64,000 bases of DNA, taken from NCBI GenBank assembly GCA_963669155.1, contig OZ022576.1, positions 30,573,335 through 30,637,334 on the forward strand, given 5' to 3'. The notes beneath the pieces were generated by a model. The model did not search any database, had not been told where the DNA came from, and saw only the letters and a program-made list of their open reading frames with translations. Every line of letters starts with the position of its first letter. Positions within the stretch are counted from its first letter, which is position 1. The stretch comes from Arbacia lixula. Its lineage: Eukaryota > Echinodermata > Echinoidea > Arbacioida > Arbaciidae. Positions 51,601-55,289 of the stretch are shown piece after piece. The translations under genes and the position numbers were made by a program.

Positions 51601-52172
51601 AGGCATGAAACAAACACAATGGAACAAAGCCTGATGGCTATTCATTTCAATGCGAAATTAAAAAGAGAGAAAAGGAGTTCAATGATTAAATAATTGTAGA
51701 CTATAGCTAACTTTTATGTGGAAAGGGGTGTAAGTGCAAACGTTACACTGAGGGACAATAAAGGCGTTAATTTGTTCTCAATTTCTGTTTTTTCTGCACG
51801 GTACTATTATAGATGATCCAACTTAAATAAACCAACAAAGTGAATGAGTGGAGAACCATTGTTTAAGATCTATTTTTGCATTCCCCCTTCCGCAGTTTGT
51901 TTAGATGTGCTTGAATTACAACAGTCAAATGGGCAGATGGGCTACGAGAAACGACTTGTAAAATCAAAATATTTTTTATTCATTCAGGTACATTCCATGA
52001 CATGCGATATGCAATGAAATCAATTCTTAAGATGTGCATAGTTGCGAAAGTTGAATTTGGTTTTCAATATTTTGCACAACTGTATATGTGTCATTCAAAA
52101 TGTTTCTCTTACCTCCGTATCGTTAACATATATATGATTCAGGAAACCGTTCTCGGCGGAGTCTACGATCCT
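2408..52172 (-). CDS. CACNA2D3: Voltage-gated calcium channel alpha-2/delta subunit, 34 exons, 5' end missing
   Basis: This is an extracellular, membrane-anchored auxiliary subunit that raises surface expression of the pore-forming Cav alpha-1 channel and shapes its gating. Thirty-four exons (A1-A34, listed separately) join with GT/AG borders and consistent phases into 1116 codons plus a TGA stop, numbered here from the first codon of A1. Family landmarks appear in order: [37 protein letters not shown], the VWA metal site DMSGS (157-161), [33 protein letters not shown], the RRRPDTC motif and a terminal ECG plus a hydrophobic run. The wording of these blocks is nearer to CACNA2D3/4 than to CACNA2D1/2 (from memory, no alignment run). 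The N-terminus with signal peptide (roughly 100 residues) is not in the recognised exons. An unusual insert is encoded by A21. Promoter and 5' UTR are not visible. Confidence 0.96.
3677..3872 (-). CDS. CACNA2D3: Exon A33, delta part, residues 1008-1073
   Basis: It opens [20 protein letters not shown], contains the double-Cys CDC, ALETVEI-like strand and NDTAWCERL, and ends [14 protein letters not shown]. The IP-x-SNL and RRRP-x-(S/T)C patterns are diagnostic of the family C-terminus. 196 nt, ends in phase 0; donor GTACGT, acceptor GTTGCAG. If the following intron is retained the frame stops two codons later (TGA at 3668-3670). Confidence 0.97.
4267..4560 (-). repeat. Decayed partial copies of exon A32 in the A32-A33 intron
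   Basis: On the minus strand, 4475-4550 aligns over about 70 nt with the 3' half of A32 (shared blocks AATAAAAC, GCCTACA, AGCTTCCAAGCC, ACTGCG) but has lost one base and the donor. A weaker copy at 4325-4375 retains CCTACATGGGA and CAAGCCGACT. Neither keeps an open exon, so they are relics, not alternative exons. Confidence 0.7.
4681..4819 (-). CDS. CACNA2D3: Exon A32, delta part, residues 962-1007
   Basis: It encodes [20 protein letters not shown], then [12 protein letters not shown] and [11 protein letters not shown]; the G-x-x-x-x-C-x-DC motif is typical of the family delta part. 139 nt; donor GTAAGT, acceptor AAATCTGTAG. NKT is a possible glycosylation site. Its 3' half has decayed copies in the next intron (about 4475-4550 and 4325-4375). 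Confidence 0.96.
5336..5391 (-). CDS. CACNA2D3: Exon A31, residues 943-961
   Basis: It encodes [18 protein letters not shown], matching the family's hydrophobic F-x-x-x-x-x-YSWW-type stretch. 56 nt; donor GTAAGA, acceptor CCCTCGCAG. The acceptor and the first 24 nt of the exon are duplicated at 5553-5588, as one arm of a 36-bp target-site duplication around a truncated LINE (see 5404-5552). Confidence 0.92.
5368..5588 (-). mobile_element. 5'-truncated LINE with 36-bp target-site duplication at exon A31
   Basis: Two identical 36-bp blocks (5368-5403 and 5553-5588) flank a 149-bp insert (5404-5552). Read on the minus strand, the insert ends in AAATAAAACTTGAATCTTGAA, a LINE-like 3' end with short tandem tail, and upstream of that it encodes a fragment with [15 protein letters not shown], resembling the last residues of many non-LTR reverse transcriptase ORFs. 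This is what a dead-on-arrival LINE insertion looks like. The duplicated block contains the A31 acceptor CTCGCAG and 24 nt of the exon. Confidence 0.82.
5755..5895. repeat. (GA)n/G-rich purine tract
   Basis: A purine-only stretch of GA dinucleotides interrupted by G runs. In the sense of the CACNA2D transcript it is pyrimidine-rich (CT)n. Confidence 0.9.
6050..6102 (-). CDS. CACNA2D3: Exon A30, hydrophobic helix, residues 926-942
   Basis: It encodes [17 protein letters not shown], corresponding to the hydrophobic segment of the family around the alpha-2/delta border. 53 nt; donor GTAAGT, acceptor CTTCTGCAG with a strong pyrimidine tract. Its phase fits A29 and A31. It is short and poorly conserved, so confidence rests on splice signals, phase and position. 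Confidence 0.88.
6849..7014. mobile_element. Inverted-repeat (MITE-like) element C
   Basis: The left end TGGGCATTTCATCAACATTT and right end ATGAAATGCCCCCA are inverted copies, enclosing about 130 bp with no coding potential. The right end is 26 nt from the donor of exon A29. The family is not identified. Confidence 0.65.
7041..7113 (-). CDS. CACNA2D3: Exon A29, residues 901-925
   Basis: It encodes [20 protein letters not shown] and SLHN; DYQ-x-MC is a family signature. 73 nt; donor GTGAGT, acceptor TTTTGTTAG. NLS is a possible glycosylation site. An inverted-repeat element (6849-7014) ends 26 nt from the donor. Confidence 0.96.
7526..7602 (-). CDS. CACNA2D3: Exon A28, residues 876-900
   Basis: It encodes [20 protein letters not shown] and KEVFR; family members have G-x-FFGE ... 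LL-x-x-x-VF/YKR here. 77 nt; donor GTAAGT, acceptor TTCTGGACAG. The split Glu codon is completed in A29. Confidence 0.94.
8302..8364 (-). CDS. CACNA2D3: Exon A27, residues 855-875
   Basis: It encodes [20 protein letters not shown] plus a final Gln, the family C-x-LIDN-x-G-x-I-x-x-S strand pair. 63 nt, phase 0 at both ends; donor GTAATG, acceptor GTCTCGCAG. Confidence 0.96.
8719..8766 (-). CDS. CACNA2D3: Exon A26, Cys-rich micro-segment, residues 839-854
   Basis: It encodes [16 protein letters not shown], with three cysteines in the place of the family C-x(n)-C-x-x-x-C cluster before the DNNG motif. 48 nt, phase 0 at both ends; donor GTAAGT, acceptor CCTCCACAG. The cysteines probably pair in the disulphide network linking alpha-2 and delta parts (inference). 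Confidence 0.94.
9482..9543 (-). CDS. CACNA2D3: Exon A25, residues 818-838
   Basis: It encodes [20 protein letters not shown], continuing the family G-x-Q strand. 62 nt; donor GTAAGT, acceptor GTATTTTCAG; ends in phase 0. NIS is a possible glycosylation site. Confidence 0.94.
10055..10268. mobile_element. MITE-like element D, copy 1
   Basis: It is closely similar over about 200 bp to 40661-40892 (shared AACTACCAAAAGAGACTTTT-type block, CATCATGTTAGATTGAATA, and TTTTGGCCGTA-GTAGGGAATG). The right end AATAGGGC is partly degraded, so the terminal inverted repeat is only visible in the other copy. Confidence 0.7.
10415..10495 (-). CDS. CACNA2D3: Exon A24, residues 791-817
   Basis: It encodes [20 protein letters not shown] and ETFVAA. 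The VTAST-x-I-x-L stretch and following VA-x-x-G-Q are invariant-type blocks of the family. 81 nt; donor GTAAGA, acceptor TTACCATAG. Confidence 0.96.
11224..11333 (-). CDS. CACNA2D3: Exon A23, residues 754-790
   Basis: It encodes [20 protein letters not shown] and [16 protein letters not shown], corresponding to the family W/F-Y-x-RA-x-E ... G-x-F-x-YSVPF-x-x-G pattern. 110 nt; donor GTAAGA, acceptor GGTGTAG. Confidence 0.96.
11701..11784 (-). CDS. CACNA2D3: Exon A22, second Cache-like part, residues 726-753
   Basis: It encodes [20 protein letters not shown] and PSLPSMF, matching the family GV-x-x-AFLGT-x-x-GL-x-RI. 84 nt; donor GTAAGC, acceptor ATATTTCAG. The phases are compatible with joining either A20 or A21. 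Confidence 0.96.
12039..12350 (-). CDS. CACNA2D3: Exon A21, Ser/Thr/Pro-rich insert, residues 622-725
   Basis: The largest exon (312 nt). It starts [20 protein letters not shown], passes through [14 protein letters not shown], and has a low-complexity Ser/Thr/Pro/acidic second half including [17 protein letters not shown] know no counterpart in vertebrate alpha-2/delta proteins, where the ENS-type end of A20 runs straight into the GV-x-x-AFLGT segment of A22. Length is divisible by three and both boundaries are phase 2, so inclusion or skipping keeps the frame. Donor GTAGGA, acceptor TTTCATTAG. It is more GC-rich than its neighbours. It is extracellular, so O-glycosylation is plausible (inference). 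Confidence 0.9.
13122..13218 (-). CDS. CACNA2D3: Exon A20, residues 590-621
   Basis: It encodes [20 protein letters not shown] and [11 protein letters not shown]. The LIFDA-x-VT ... YW pattern matches the family, where it precedes the second Cache-like part. 97 nt; the donor GTTTGT is weak, acceptor GTTTCAG. It ends in phase 2, the same phase in which A21 ends, so A20 could also join A22 directly. Confidence 0.95.
13797..13906 (-). CDS. CACNA2D3: Exon A19, residues 553-589
   Basis: It encodes [20 protein letters not shown] and [16 protein letters not shown]. It corresponds to the family stretch W-x-YC ... FL-x-x-x ... C (the final Cys is split with A20). 110 nt; donor GTAAGT and a strong acceptor CCCCCTCCCCCAG. 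NYS is a possible glycosylation site. Confidence 0.94.
14747..14801 (-). CDS. CACNA2D3: Exon A18 (small), residues 535-552
   Basis: This 55-nt exon was found because A17 and A19 do not share a phase; it takes two bases in and leaves two bases out, restoring the frame. It encodes [17 protein letters not shown] and a Trp codon completed in A19, giving ANWLYC, which fits the family's A-x-x-W-x-YC. Donor GTGAGC, acceptor TTTGACACAG. An RT-PCR product across A17-A19 would confirm it. Confidence 0.86.
15326..15441 (-). CDS. CACNA2D3: Exon A17, Cache region, residues 496-534
   Basis: It encodes [20 protein letters not shown] then [18 protein letters not shown]. The opening (S)LG-x-AL-x-x-x-YG is the family pattern; the middle is divergent and acidic/Ser-rich. 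116 nt, one base carried over on each side; donor GTATGT, acceptor CAACGCAG. Confidence 0.94.
15811..15872 (-). CDS. CACNA2D3: Exon A16, Cache region, residues 476-495
   Basis: It encodes [20 protein letters not shown], where family members have an R-x-x-x-x-x-N-x-Y-x-x-T-x-x-x-x-TPF-S motif; the Ser codon is split with A17. Donor GTAAGC, acceptor CTTTTCAG; 62 nt. Confidence 0.95.
16680..16751 (-). CDS. CACNA2D3: Exon A15, Cache region, residues 452-475
   Basis: It encodes [20 protein letters not shown] and FDDM, matching the family pattern LR-x-x-MV-x-R-x-TG-x-x-x-M-x-VK. Phase 0 at both ends, 72 nt; acceptor CCCGTTCAG. The donor GTCAGT is weaker than usual. A 3.9-kb repeat-bearing intron lies upstream. 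Confidence 0.95.
18209..18488 (-). mobile_element. Mariner-family deletion derivative with long inverted repeats
   Basis: Inverted repeats of about 90 bp begin GAGGGGGGATCAAAAAG (left) and GAGGGGGGATAAAAAAG (right, reversed) and are flanked by TA on both sides, the mariner target site. Between them the minus strand (18317-18400) encodes the end of a mariner transposase, including [18 protein letters not shown] and a stop codon. The rest of the transposase is deleted, so this copy is non-autonomous. Confidence 0.85.
18795..18875 (+). repeat. LINE-like 3' tail
   Basis: AAATAAAATGAAC followed by (TGAAC)n resembles the AATAAA plus short-tandem tails of the other LINE ends in this window. Only the tail is recognisable, so this could be a severely truncated insertion. 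Confidence 0.4.
19493..19640. repeat. Dispersed repeat I, copy 1
   Basis: It is similar over about 150 bp to 37645-37815: shared AGAGTACCGAAG-GGTGTCGTC, GAGAG-TTCACTGGTCCGA, ATTGTCTA and the final TACCCACA. The class is unknown; no clear terminal repeats or tRNA-like promoter boxes were seen. Confidence 0.6.
19655..19984. mobile_element. Foldback element A, copy 1 (long form)
   Basis: The ends GGGGTGTTTGACCAAGCTGT and the inverted GTGAACACCCCT pair over about 75 bp, including CTTAAGCTAAGAACGACCTT. The interior shares a block (TTGTTCCTGTT-TAACATAGTG) with copy 3 at 42262-42500. No coding capacity. Confidence 0.8.
20643..20795 (-). CDS. CACNA2D3: Exon A14, Cache domain core, residues 401-451
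   Basis: It starts [20 protein letters not shown] (the ligand-pocket strands of the Cache fold) and runs through ELRPLYNDG to [15 protein letters not shown]. This block resembles CACNA2D3/4 more than CACNA2D1/2. Phase 0 at both ends, 153 nt; donor GTGAGA, acceptor CGATTTAG. Confidence 0.97.
20966..21014. repeat. (CT)n microsatellite
   Basis: An uninterrupted CT run of about 24 units in the A13-A14 intron. Confidence 0.95.
21407..21487 (-). CDS. CACNA2D3: Exon A13, Cache region, residues 374-400
   Basis: It encodes [20 protein letters not shown] and KFTPPYK. The GIL-x-GV-x-G-x-DVP-x-x-EL pattern is diagnostic for the first Cache domain of alpha-2/delta. Phase 0 at both ends, 81 nt; donor GTACGT, acceptor CTTTTTGAAG. 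Confidence 0.96.
21849..21905 (-). CDS. CACNA2D3: Exon A12, start of Cache region, residues 355-373
   Basis: It encodes [19 protein letters not shown], matching the family segment ending T-x-x-x-PVF-x-x-x-NET that enters the first Cache domain. Phase 0 at both ends, 57 nt; donor GTAAGA, acceptor CGATCTAG. NLT and NET are possible N-glycosylation sites. Confidence 0.95.
22573..22656 (-). CDS. CACNA2D3: Exon A11, VWA-Cache linker, residues 327-354
   Basis: It starts [13 protein letters not shown] and ends SSVYWDAL, the family hallmark that follows the VWA domain. Phase 0 at both ends, 84 nt. The donor is GTAAGG; the acceptor (TTGAAAACAG) has a poor pyrimidine tract. Decayed copies of the 5' part of this exon lie in the intron upstream (at about 22757, 22908 and 23018). 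Confidence 0.94.
22757..23065 (-). repeat. Decayed partial copies of exon A11 in the A10-A11 intron
   Basis: On the minus strand the block around 23018-23065 reads AACAG then a [15 protein letters not shown] frame, close to A11's AACAG then [12 protein letters not shown]. The block at 22757-22815 encodes [10 protein letters not shown] third, weak match is at about 22908-22955. Spacing is about 110-150 bp. None has the full exon or a donor, so they look like relics of tandem duplication of the acceptor and exon 5' part. Confidence 0.7.
23132..23181 (-). CDS. CACNA2D3: Exon A10, end of VWA domain, residues 310-326
   Basis: It encodes [16 protein letters not shown] after the split Gly, matching the G-Y/F-x-T-x-x-x-x-x-DV-x-E-x-V signature that closes the VWA domain. 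50 nt; donor GTAAGA, acceptor CTTCGCAG. It joins in phase 0 to [10 protein letters not shown] in A11. Confidence 0.95.
23944..24127. mobile_element. Foldback element A, copy 2 (short form)
   Basis: Near-palindromic: GTGTTTCACCAAGCTGTTCG at the left and the inverted CAACTTGGTGAAACACCCT at the right, with arms of about 75 bp around a short loop containing ATACAACACTTTGTTCATTG. The same loop occurs inverted in copy 4 (56607-56777). Confidence 0.85.
24133..24282. mobile_element. Inverted-repeat (MITE-like) element B
   Basis: CCCGTAACATAAAGGTTTGC at the left and its inverse at the right (CTTTATGTTACGGG) form arms of about 30 bp around 90 bp of unique sequence. It abuts foldback A copy 2 and ends 15 nt from the donor of exon A9. 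Confidence 0.8.
24298..24376 (-). CDS. CACNA2D3: Exon A9, VWA domain, residues 284-309
   Basis: It encodes [20 protein letters not shown] and VACMNR, the family pattern VR-x-FTY-x-x-GRE ... L-K-x-x-AC-x-N-x-G. The split Gly codon is completed in A10. Donor GTAAGC, acceptor CTTGCAG; 79 nt. A 150-bp inverted-repeat element ends only 15 nt from the donor. Confidence 0.97.
24377..26971 (-). other. A8-A9 intron, 2.6 kb, no exon seen
   Basis: AT-rich sequence with a poly-C tract at about 25506-25522 and a (GT)n/G run near 25733-25762. I found no coding exon, foldback element or RNA gene in it. Confidence 0.5.
26972..27082 (-). CDS. CACNA2D3: Exon A8, VWA domain, residues 247-283
   Basis: It begins [20 protein letters not shown]. 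The CNQAIM-x-ISD stretch is the family's central beta strand, and the Asp is the expected further metal-site residue. It ends ELNPNQT. Phase 0 at both ends, 111 nt; donor GTAAGG, acceptor CTTTCCCAG. NST and NQT are possible glycosylation sites. Confidence 0.97.
27454..27543 (-). CDS. CACNA2D3: Exon A7, VWA domain, residues 217-246
   Basis: It encodes [20 protein letters not shown] followed by [10 protein letters not shown], the helix and Gly-containing loop of the VWA domain (family pattern L-x-x-K/Y-G-x-x-x-x-x-x-x-x-AF-x-L-L). Phase 0 at both ends, 90 nt; donor GTGAGT, acceptor ATATTTCAG. Confidence 0.96.
28497..28665. repeat. (GGA)n trinucleotide array
   Basis: About 55 units of GGA with few interruptions, in the A6-A7 intron. 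Long open frames on both strands (poly-Gly/Arg/Pro/Leu/Ser) are by-products of the repeat, not genes. Confidence 0.97.
28797..29017. repeat. (GA)n tracts followed by (TA)n
   Basis: GA dinucleotide tracts (28797-28925), a short purine spacer, then about 20 TA units (28978-29017). Together with the GGA array it makes a region of about 500 bp that is almost entirely purine on the plus strand. Confidence 0.95.
29193..29323. mobile_element. Foldback element E
   Basis: GCCATTCTCATTGGGCTT followed by AAAAAATCGCGAAGTTAG is repeated inverted at the right end, giving arms of about 38 bp around about 55 bp. The right end is 29 nt from the donor of exon A6. Confidence 0.85.
29353..29427 (-). CDS. CACNA2D3: Exon A6, VWA domain, residues 192-216
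   Basis: It encodes [20 protein letters not shown] and five more residues, matching the VWA strand-helix segment FN-x-C-x(n)-VQA of the family. Phase 0 at both ends, 75 nt; donor GTGAGT, acceptor ATTTTCCAG. NDT is a possible glycosylation site. A 131-bp foldback element ends 29 nt beyond its donor. Confidence 0.96.
30339..30489 (-). CDS. CACNA2D3: Exon A5, VWA domain core with MIDAS, residues 142-191
   Basis: It opens [16 protein letters not shown] and contains the metal-ion-dependent adhesion site DMSGS (DxSxS, residues 157-161), which in this family binds divalent cation and is needed for channel trafficking. It continues [19 protein letters not shown]. Donor GTAAGC, acceptor CTACCCAG; 151 nt. 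The metal-site residues visible here are intact, so a functional VWA fold is likely. Confidence 0.98.
31450..31625. repeat. (TA)n/(TATC)n compound microsatellite
   Basis: Alternating TA and TATC arrays with few interruptions. Confidence 0.95.
34795..34914. repeat. (CA)n microsatellite
   Basis: An imperfect then perfect CA array. Reading frames through it are repeat artefacts. Confidence 0.95.
35620..35960. repeat. (ACT)n trinucleotide array
   Basis: About 340 bp of ACT/ATT triplets, giving a poly-Leu frame on the plus strand that is not a gene. Confidence 0.95.
36926..37065. repeat. (GT)n microsatellite
   Basis: It starts with several GTGTG units separated by single changes (TGGTG) and continues as GT repeats. 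Confidence 0.95.
37645..37815. repeat. Dispersed repeat I, copy 2
   Basis: Same family as 19493-19640 and in the same orientation (shared AGTACCGAAGTGGTGTCGTC and CACTGGTCCGACATTGTCTA). About 18 kb separates the copies. Confidence 0.6.
37990..38050 (-). CDS. CACNA2D3: Exon A4, residues 121-141 (entry to VWA domain)
   Basis: It encodes [19 protein letters not shown] plus part of a Trp codon completed in A5, the family signature YPG-x-KWP...DLYDCRxRxW. Donor GTAAGA, acceptor GCTCACAG; 61 nt. The Cys of LYDCR is conserved in the family. The introns on both sides are long (7.5 and 4.5 kb) and repeat-rich. Confidence 0.96.
38888..39570. repeat. 0.7-kb polypurine (GA-rich) tract
   Basis: Long GA arrays separated by purine-rich segments that are themselves repeated (blocks like GGAGATGGACAGGGGAG occur several times). 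The CACNA2D transcript would carry it as a CU-rich tract. Confidence 0.95.
39702..40497. repeat. Pair of direct repeats about 700 bp apart
   Basis: 39702-39796 and 40398-40497 share TTCATCAGACT-TGAAA, CATATTTTC and GAAAGTTCA-GTTGCGTCA over about 95 bp in the same orientation. Confidence 0.6.
40661..40892. mobile_element. MITE-like element D, copy 2
   Basis: The terminal inverted repeats GCCCTACTCTGACAAAAGGA and CTTCCTTTTGTCAAAGTAGG-GC match over 22 bp with one mismatch. The interior matches the copy at 10055-10268. Confidence 0.8.
42262..42500. mobile_element. Foldback element A, copy 3 (long form)
   Basis: AGGGGTGTTTCACAAAACTG at the left and the inverted GCTTGGTGAAACACCCCT at the right; the interior is related to copy 1. 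The right end is 25 nt from the donor of exon A3. Confidence 0.85.
42526..42657 (-). CDS. CACNA2D3: Exon A3, VWA-N to VWA linker, residues 77-120
   Basis: It encodes [20 protein letters not shown] followed by the strongly conserved [20 protein letters not shown]. Donor GTGAGT, acceptor CATTGCAG; 132 nt with a split codon at each end that fits A2 and A4. It is flanked by repeats on both sides: a foldback element ends 25 nt from its donor, and a LINE-like AATAAA/TTGAATTGAAATTG tail lies a few bases upstream of its acceptor. Confidence 0.97.
42664..42695 (-). repeat. LINE-like tail next to the acceptor of exon A3
   Basis: Read on the minus strand it is AAATAAATCTTTCAAATTGA followed by ATTGAAATTG, ending a few bases before the TTGCAG acceptor of A3. 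It resembles the AATAAAATTGAAATTGAAAT end of the LINE at 47.6 kb. No coding part is recognisable upstream. Confidence 0.4.
43493..43661 (-). CDS. CACNA2D3: Exon A2, VWA-N domain, residues 21-76
   Basis: This exon carries the VWA N-terminal domain: it starts [20 protein letters not shown] and ends [16 protein letters not shown], a near-invariant stretch in alpha-2/delta proteins. The acceptor is CCCGCGCAG. The donor is GTGTGT, weaker than its neighbours. It starts in phase 0 and leaves one base (G) for A3. NTS is a predicted glycosylation site. A large intron (8.45 kb) containing a LINE and a Harbinger element separates it from A1. Confidence 0.96.
43803..43868. repeat. CATAACGG tandem octamers at the LINE 5' end
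   Basis: About seven near-perfect copies of an 8-9 bp unit (CATAACGG/GCATAACG) immediately before the first ATG of the LINE ORF. Confidence 0.85.
43881..46879 (+). pseudogene. LINE endonuclease/reverse transcriptase, two lesions
   Basis: About 1000 codons. The first third is an APE-type endonuclease with [22 protein letters not shown] and SDITDHFPI. The reverse transcriptase follows, with [53 protein letters not shown] and the catalytic [11 protein letters not shown]-terminal domain ends near [11 protein letters not shown]. An in-frame TAG at 44793-44795 and a 15-G run at 45852-45866 that shifts the frame break it. Otherwise the catalytic motifs are intact, so the insertion is probably young. 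The start ATG at 43881 lies just after the octamer repeat. Confidence 0.92.
49088..50842 (-). mobile_element. PIF/Harbinger DNA transposon with intact ends
   Basis: Terminal inverted repeats of about 40 bp: the left begins AGGCCCTTTTACACTTTACA and continues CGGATCGCATCACGGATCAT; the right is its inverse with one extra/changed base near the tip. Both sides carry TAA (49085-49087 and 50843-50845), the 3-bp target duplication typical of Harbinger. Subterminal arms of 250-300 bp are rich in TCCGTGT/ACACCGG motifs. Length 1755 bp. Confidence 0.92.
49395..50310 (-). pseudogene. Harbinger transposase (DDE_Tnp_4 type), broken
   Basis: Pieces in the expected order: [18 protein letters not shown] (about 50250-50300), a frameshift near 50160, then [20 protein letters not shown] (about 50085-50150), a second break, then [20 protein letters not shown] (about 49790-49850), and further remnants including GDDAFAL. 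The first catalytic Asp region (normally AIDGKH) reads QLIENM, so the protein is inactive. No partner Myb-like ORF was found. Confidence 0.88.
52113..52172 (-). CDS. CACNA2D3: Exon A1 (most 5' exon recognised), residues 1-20
   Basis: It encodes [20 protein letters not shown], which fits the family segment just before the VWA-N domain (a helix of the type AEEAHLNHEF). The acceptor is CCCCCTCTACAG and the donor GTAAGA; phase 0 at both ends, 60 nt. NDT is a possible N-glycosylation site. The next exon continues in frame with YSYYN, as expected. It is short, so the call leans on position and splice sites. Confidence 0.85.
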
Positions 52173-53324
52173 CTGTAGAGGGGGAGAGGGGGGCAGAGGG
52201 AGAGGGCAAGAGAGAGAGAATGGTGGAAATATAGAGAGGCAGGCGGGCAGAGAGAAGGAGTTAGAGTGGAAGAGGACAAAGAGCGAGAGGGAAAGAAAAA
52301 GAGATAAGCAATACAATTATTTATGTGAATTCATTAAAAGTGCATTCATATCGTAAATAATCAGTTATCAATTAGTCTAATACATTGTTAATATATGAAT
52401 AGCATCATATCGAAGGCGACATAATTATCTTTGATCATCCATGTTAAATCCGTCATTATCATATTTCATTCTTACCAGACGTCATAAATTGAAATATTCA
52501 CAGTAACACAATTTCACCATCATTGTATATTAATCTGAACGTAATACATTATTTCTGTTTAATCATTCTTGCTTTGTGATAAAAACTTACAGGCTTTCTT
52601 TTTTAAGTTTTTGTACTTAAAATGTTTTATTGATATGTTGTGCTCATGTTCTTTTTCTTCGTATCGTATATTGGTTTATTGAATAAGATATCTCTGTATG
52701 ATAACTTGATTTAATTGCGTCACTAGCAGATCACATGCGCTTTAAAAAAGGTATTACGCCATGAGTTCGTTGTAATGTATGCACATCATTATGAATAATA
52801 TTTTATCACTCCATTTGACATGATATCGCTGGAGGATTACGCATCATCGACATCCTCCTATTAGAGTACTGATTATGCACGACTGTCAATATTTGCGTCA
52901 CATACGGGCTCCGCCATCTGTCTTGTAATCGCATAGTCGCTGACGTCGTTAAATTGCAGCCATGGGAGGGGAAAAATGATAAATTATATCCGTTATCTGC
53001 TGGGAATGCGTGGTAAGGAAAAATACTGAAACGTGTGAATGATACGGTTCTCATGTGCTAATCTCGGATGAAAGAGAAAAACACGTCGAGTCTGATTCAT
53101 CTCCCCCAGACATCCACGAATATTTCATACTAATAATCTTACGTCACACCATATCCGCCAAGTAAATAGTTTATGGTAAAGGACTATTTTTGAGCTGCGT
53201 TTGTTTCACGACATACAGTATCTTTGGGGACTGGTTAACAAAATGGTTTGTGAGAGCAACACCCCGCATGAAAGAGGGACAATCCCTTTCAACACATTAC
53301 CAAACTATCCCATAGAACAGAGAA

Positions 53325-53485
53325 AAGGCCACCGAAGTCGACACGATCCGATCAGTCGTGCGACTCTGCGACTGGCTGAATCGCAGGACCCGGTCATTGG
53401 AAGGTGACGTCACATTTCCAATCGTAGGCCCCGTTCGACGGCAGAATTGTGGCAAACTCGTATCATCTGCGATGGCTGTTATATG
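53325..53485. repeat. Dispersed repeat H, best copy
   Basis: Related to about 1770-1935 and, with an internal deletion, about 3055-3135. Shared blocks are CTGCGACTGGCTGAATC, GATC-GATCAGTCGTGCGA and the end TC-TCTGCGATGGC. Three copies in 64 kb; class unknown. Confidence 0.6.
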
Positions 53486-54419
53486 AAGAGGGACTGGGAA
53501 GGCGCACCAGATATGCCAGGTGGGGTGGTTATAGAGTGAAATGTTATAGATGGATTTACAATAACCATCTGTGTAATCCTTGAATACCAATTGCTGTTTT
53601 TAATTATTCAACTATGTTGTAATCAGATCGCGATTGAACATCAGTGCAAAAGTGCATAATACAAAAAACAACACAGTAATTTCCATAAATTGATTAGTAA
53701 AACAACACTTCCAGACAATACCAGTACAATTTCAAAAATACATTTAGCATTGCCTGACAAGGTAGTGTAGGTAGCCTATAGAACTATCATGCTTATCGTA
53801 CTGACAGAGTGAGATATATAAACGTAATACAAAAGGGGAGGGGGACAGCCCGATAGCAATGCCTGCGAATACATGGAAAGAAACCTAAATGACCAATGAT
53901 CTGATATACACACATTGCATTATCCTGATAAGGCCAAATAACTATTTAAATGACTAATGCAGGAATATGAATTCATGCAATTTTACCAAACACGTGCCCG
54001 AAAAAATGAGATATTTCAGCTTTACGGTGCGTTTATTTTATTTTGAATCGAGTTGTAGCTTTTGAGTTTTTAATCAATCAATAGTGTAACATGTGATCTT
54101 AACAGCTAGTATGACCACTGTCATTTCTACATGAACGTAGGCTACATTATATAACGCACTTTCCCTTACGGCGTTATGTACTAGGTATCATAACCATGGT
54201 AATCAATCTTGTATGCTCATTCCCATCGACGCGTTGATTTCAGTTTCTTTCGTAGATATTGCATTTCGTAGATATTGCATTTTTAATGGTTTATGAAATA
54301 GACATCTGTCACTCTCCACTCTAGGTAAACATTTCCAATGTGCTTGGAGCGTAATTCACAGAATCATGATTACCCGTCTGTTTTAGATATGGGTTTGCAA
54401 AATACCGATTATGGTTTAA

Positions 54420-54787
54420 AGGGCATATACTGTACTGGGAAGACAAAAAAGCCTTCAAAAAGTGATCGTGAGCAATCTTCTTGCCAATAGTCTTAAATTC
54501 ATGTATTGTCCATTTTAGAAACGTGCTGAAAGTTATTTGCCCTCAAATTATCCGCATTTGGAGTAATGAGTGATTAAATCACAAATCCTCATTAATGTTC
54601 GGCCCGAACATTTTGAGAATGTGGGCTTTAACTTTAAAGCACTCCCAATGTGGATTATTTGAGCGCAAATAACTTTCAGCACGTTTCTAAAACGGACAAT
54701 ACGTGAATTTAAGACCATTGGCAAGAAGATTGCTCACGATCATCTTTTGAGGGCTTTTTTGTCTTTCCAGTACAGTATTTTATGCCC
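54420..54787. mobile_element. Foldback element F with arms of about 150 bp
   Basis: AGGGCATATACTGTACTGGG and CCAGTACAGTATTTTATGCCCT are inverted, and the match continues through GATCGTGAGCAATCTTCTTG and AACGTGCTGAAAGTTATTTG to near the centre. No coding capacity. Confidence 0.88.
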
Positions 54788-55289
54788 TATGAAAGTTAAC
54801 GGAACTTGTACTAAGGGTTGCCCCCTTGTGCCGTGACCACCTTCTAGTTTTCAGGATCACATGAAGGAATCGTCTCAGCAGGTTAAAGTGTTTTTTTTTT
54901 AATTCGTTAAACAAGACCAGAACTATAGGTACCAGCATCGTTGCCACTATCATGTGATAACTTATGCAATTCTGTTTCGTTTGGTTTGGTTTCACTGGTA
55001 GTTTGCAATTAACGTAATTGTTACAACCTTGCAACATCTAAATTAAAGGTTATTACTTTTATTCTGATTTTTACGTGAGCGATGCCAACAACAGTGTTTT
55101 TGATCGCTTAACATGCTAACGGATTTTGGTAGAAAACTGATAAAAGTAATTAATCAATATACACTGTTCCAAGCGTAAAGTGAATGTATATTGCACATAA
55201 AATAATTTTCGTGCAAGTCAGGAATGCGCTTGGGAGAGGCTCAAGGATAAAACATTAACAAAATAAAACCAAATGAGACCGTATATGGA

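Larger units (their letters stand above)
43662..52112 (-). other. A1-A2 intron, 8.45 kb
   Basis: It contains the antisense LINE (43.8-47.6 kb), CT/CA microsatellites (47.85-48.0 and 48.56-48.76 kb) and the Harbinger element. From 50850 to 52110 I see only unassigned sequence: the open frames there show no family resemblance. Confidence 0.6.
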
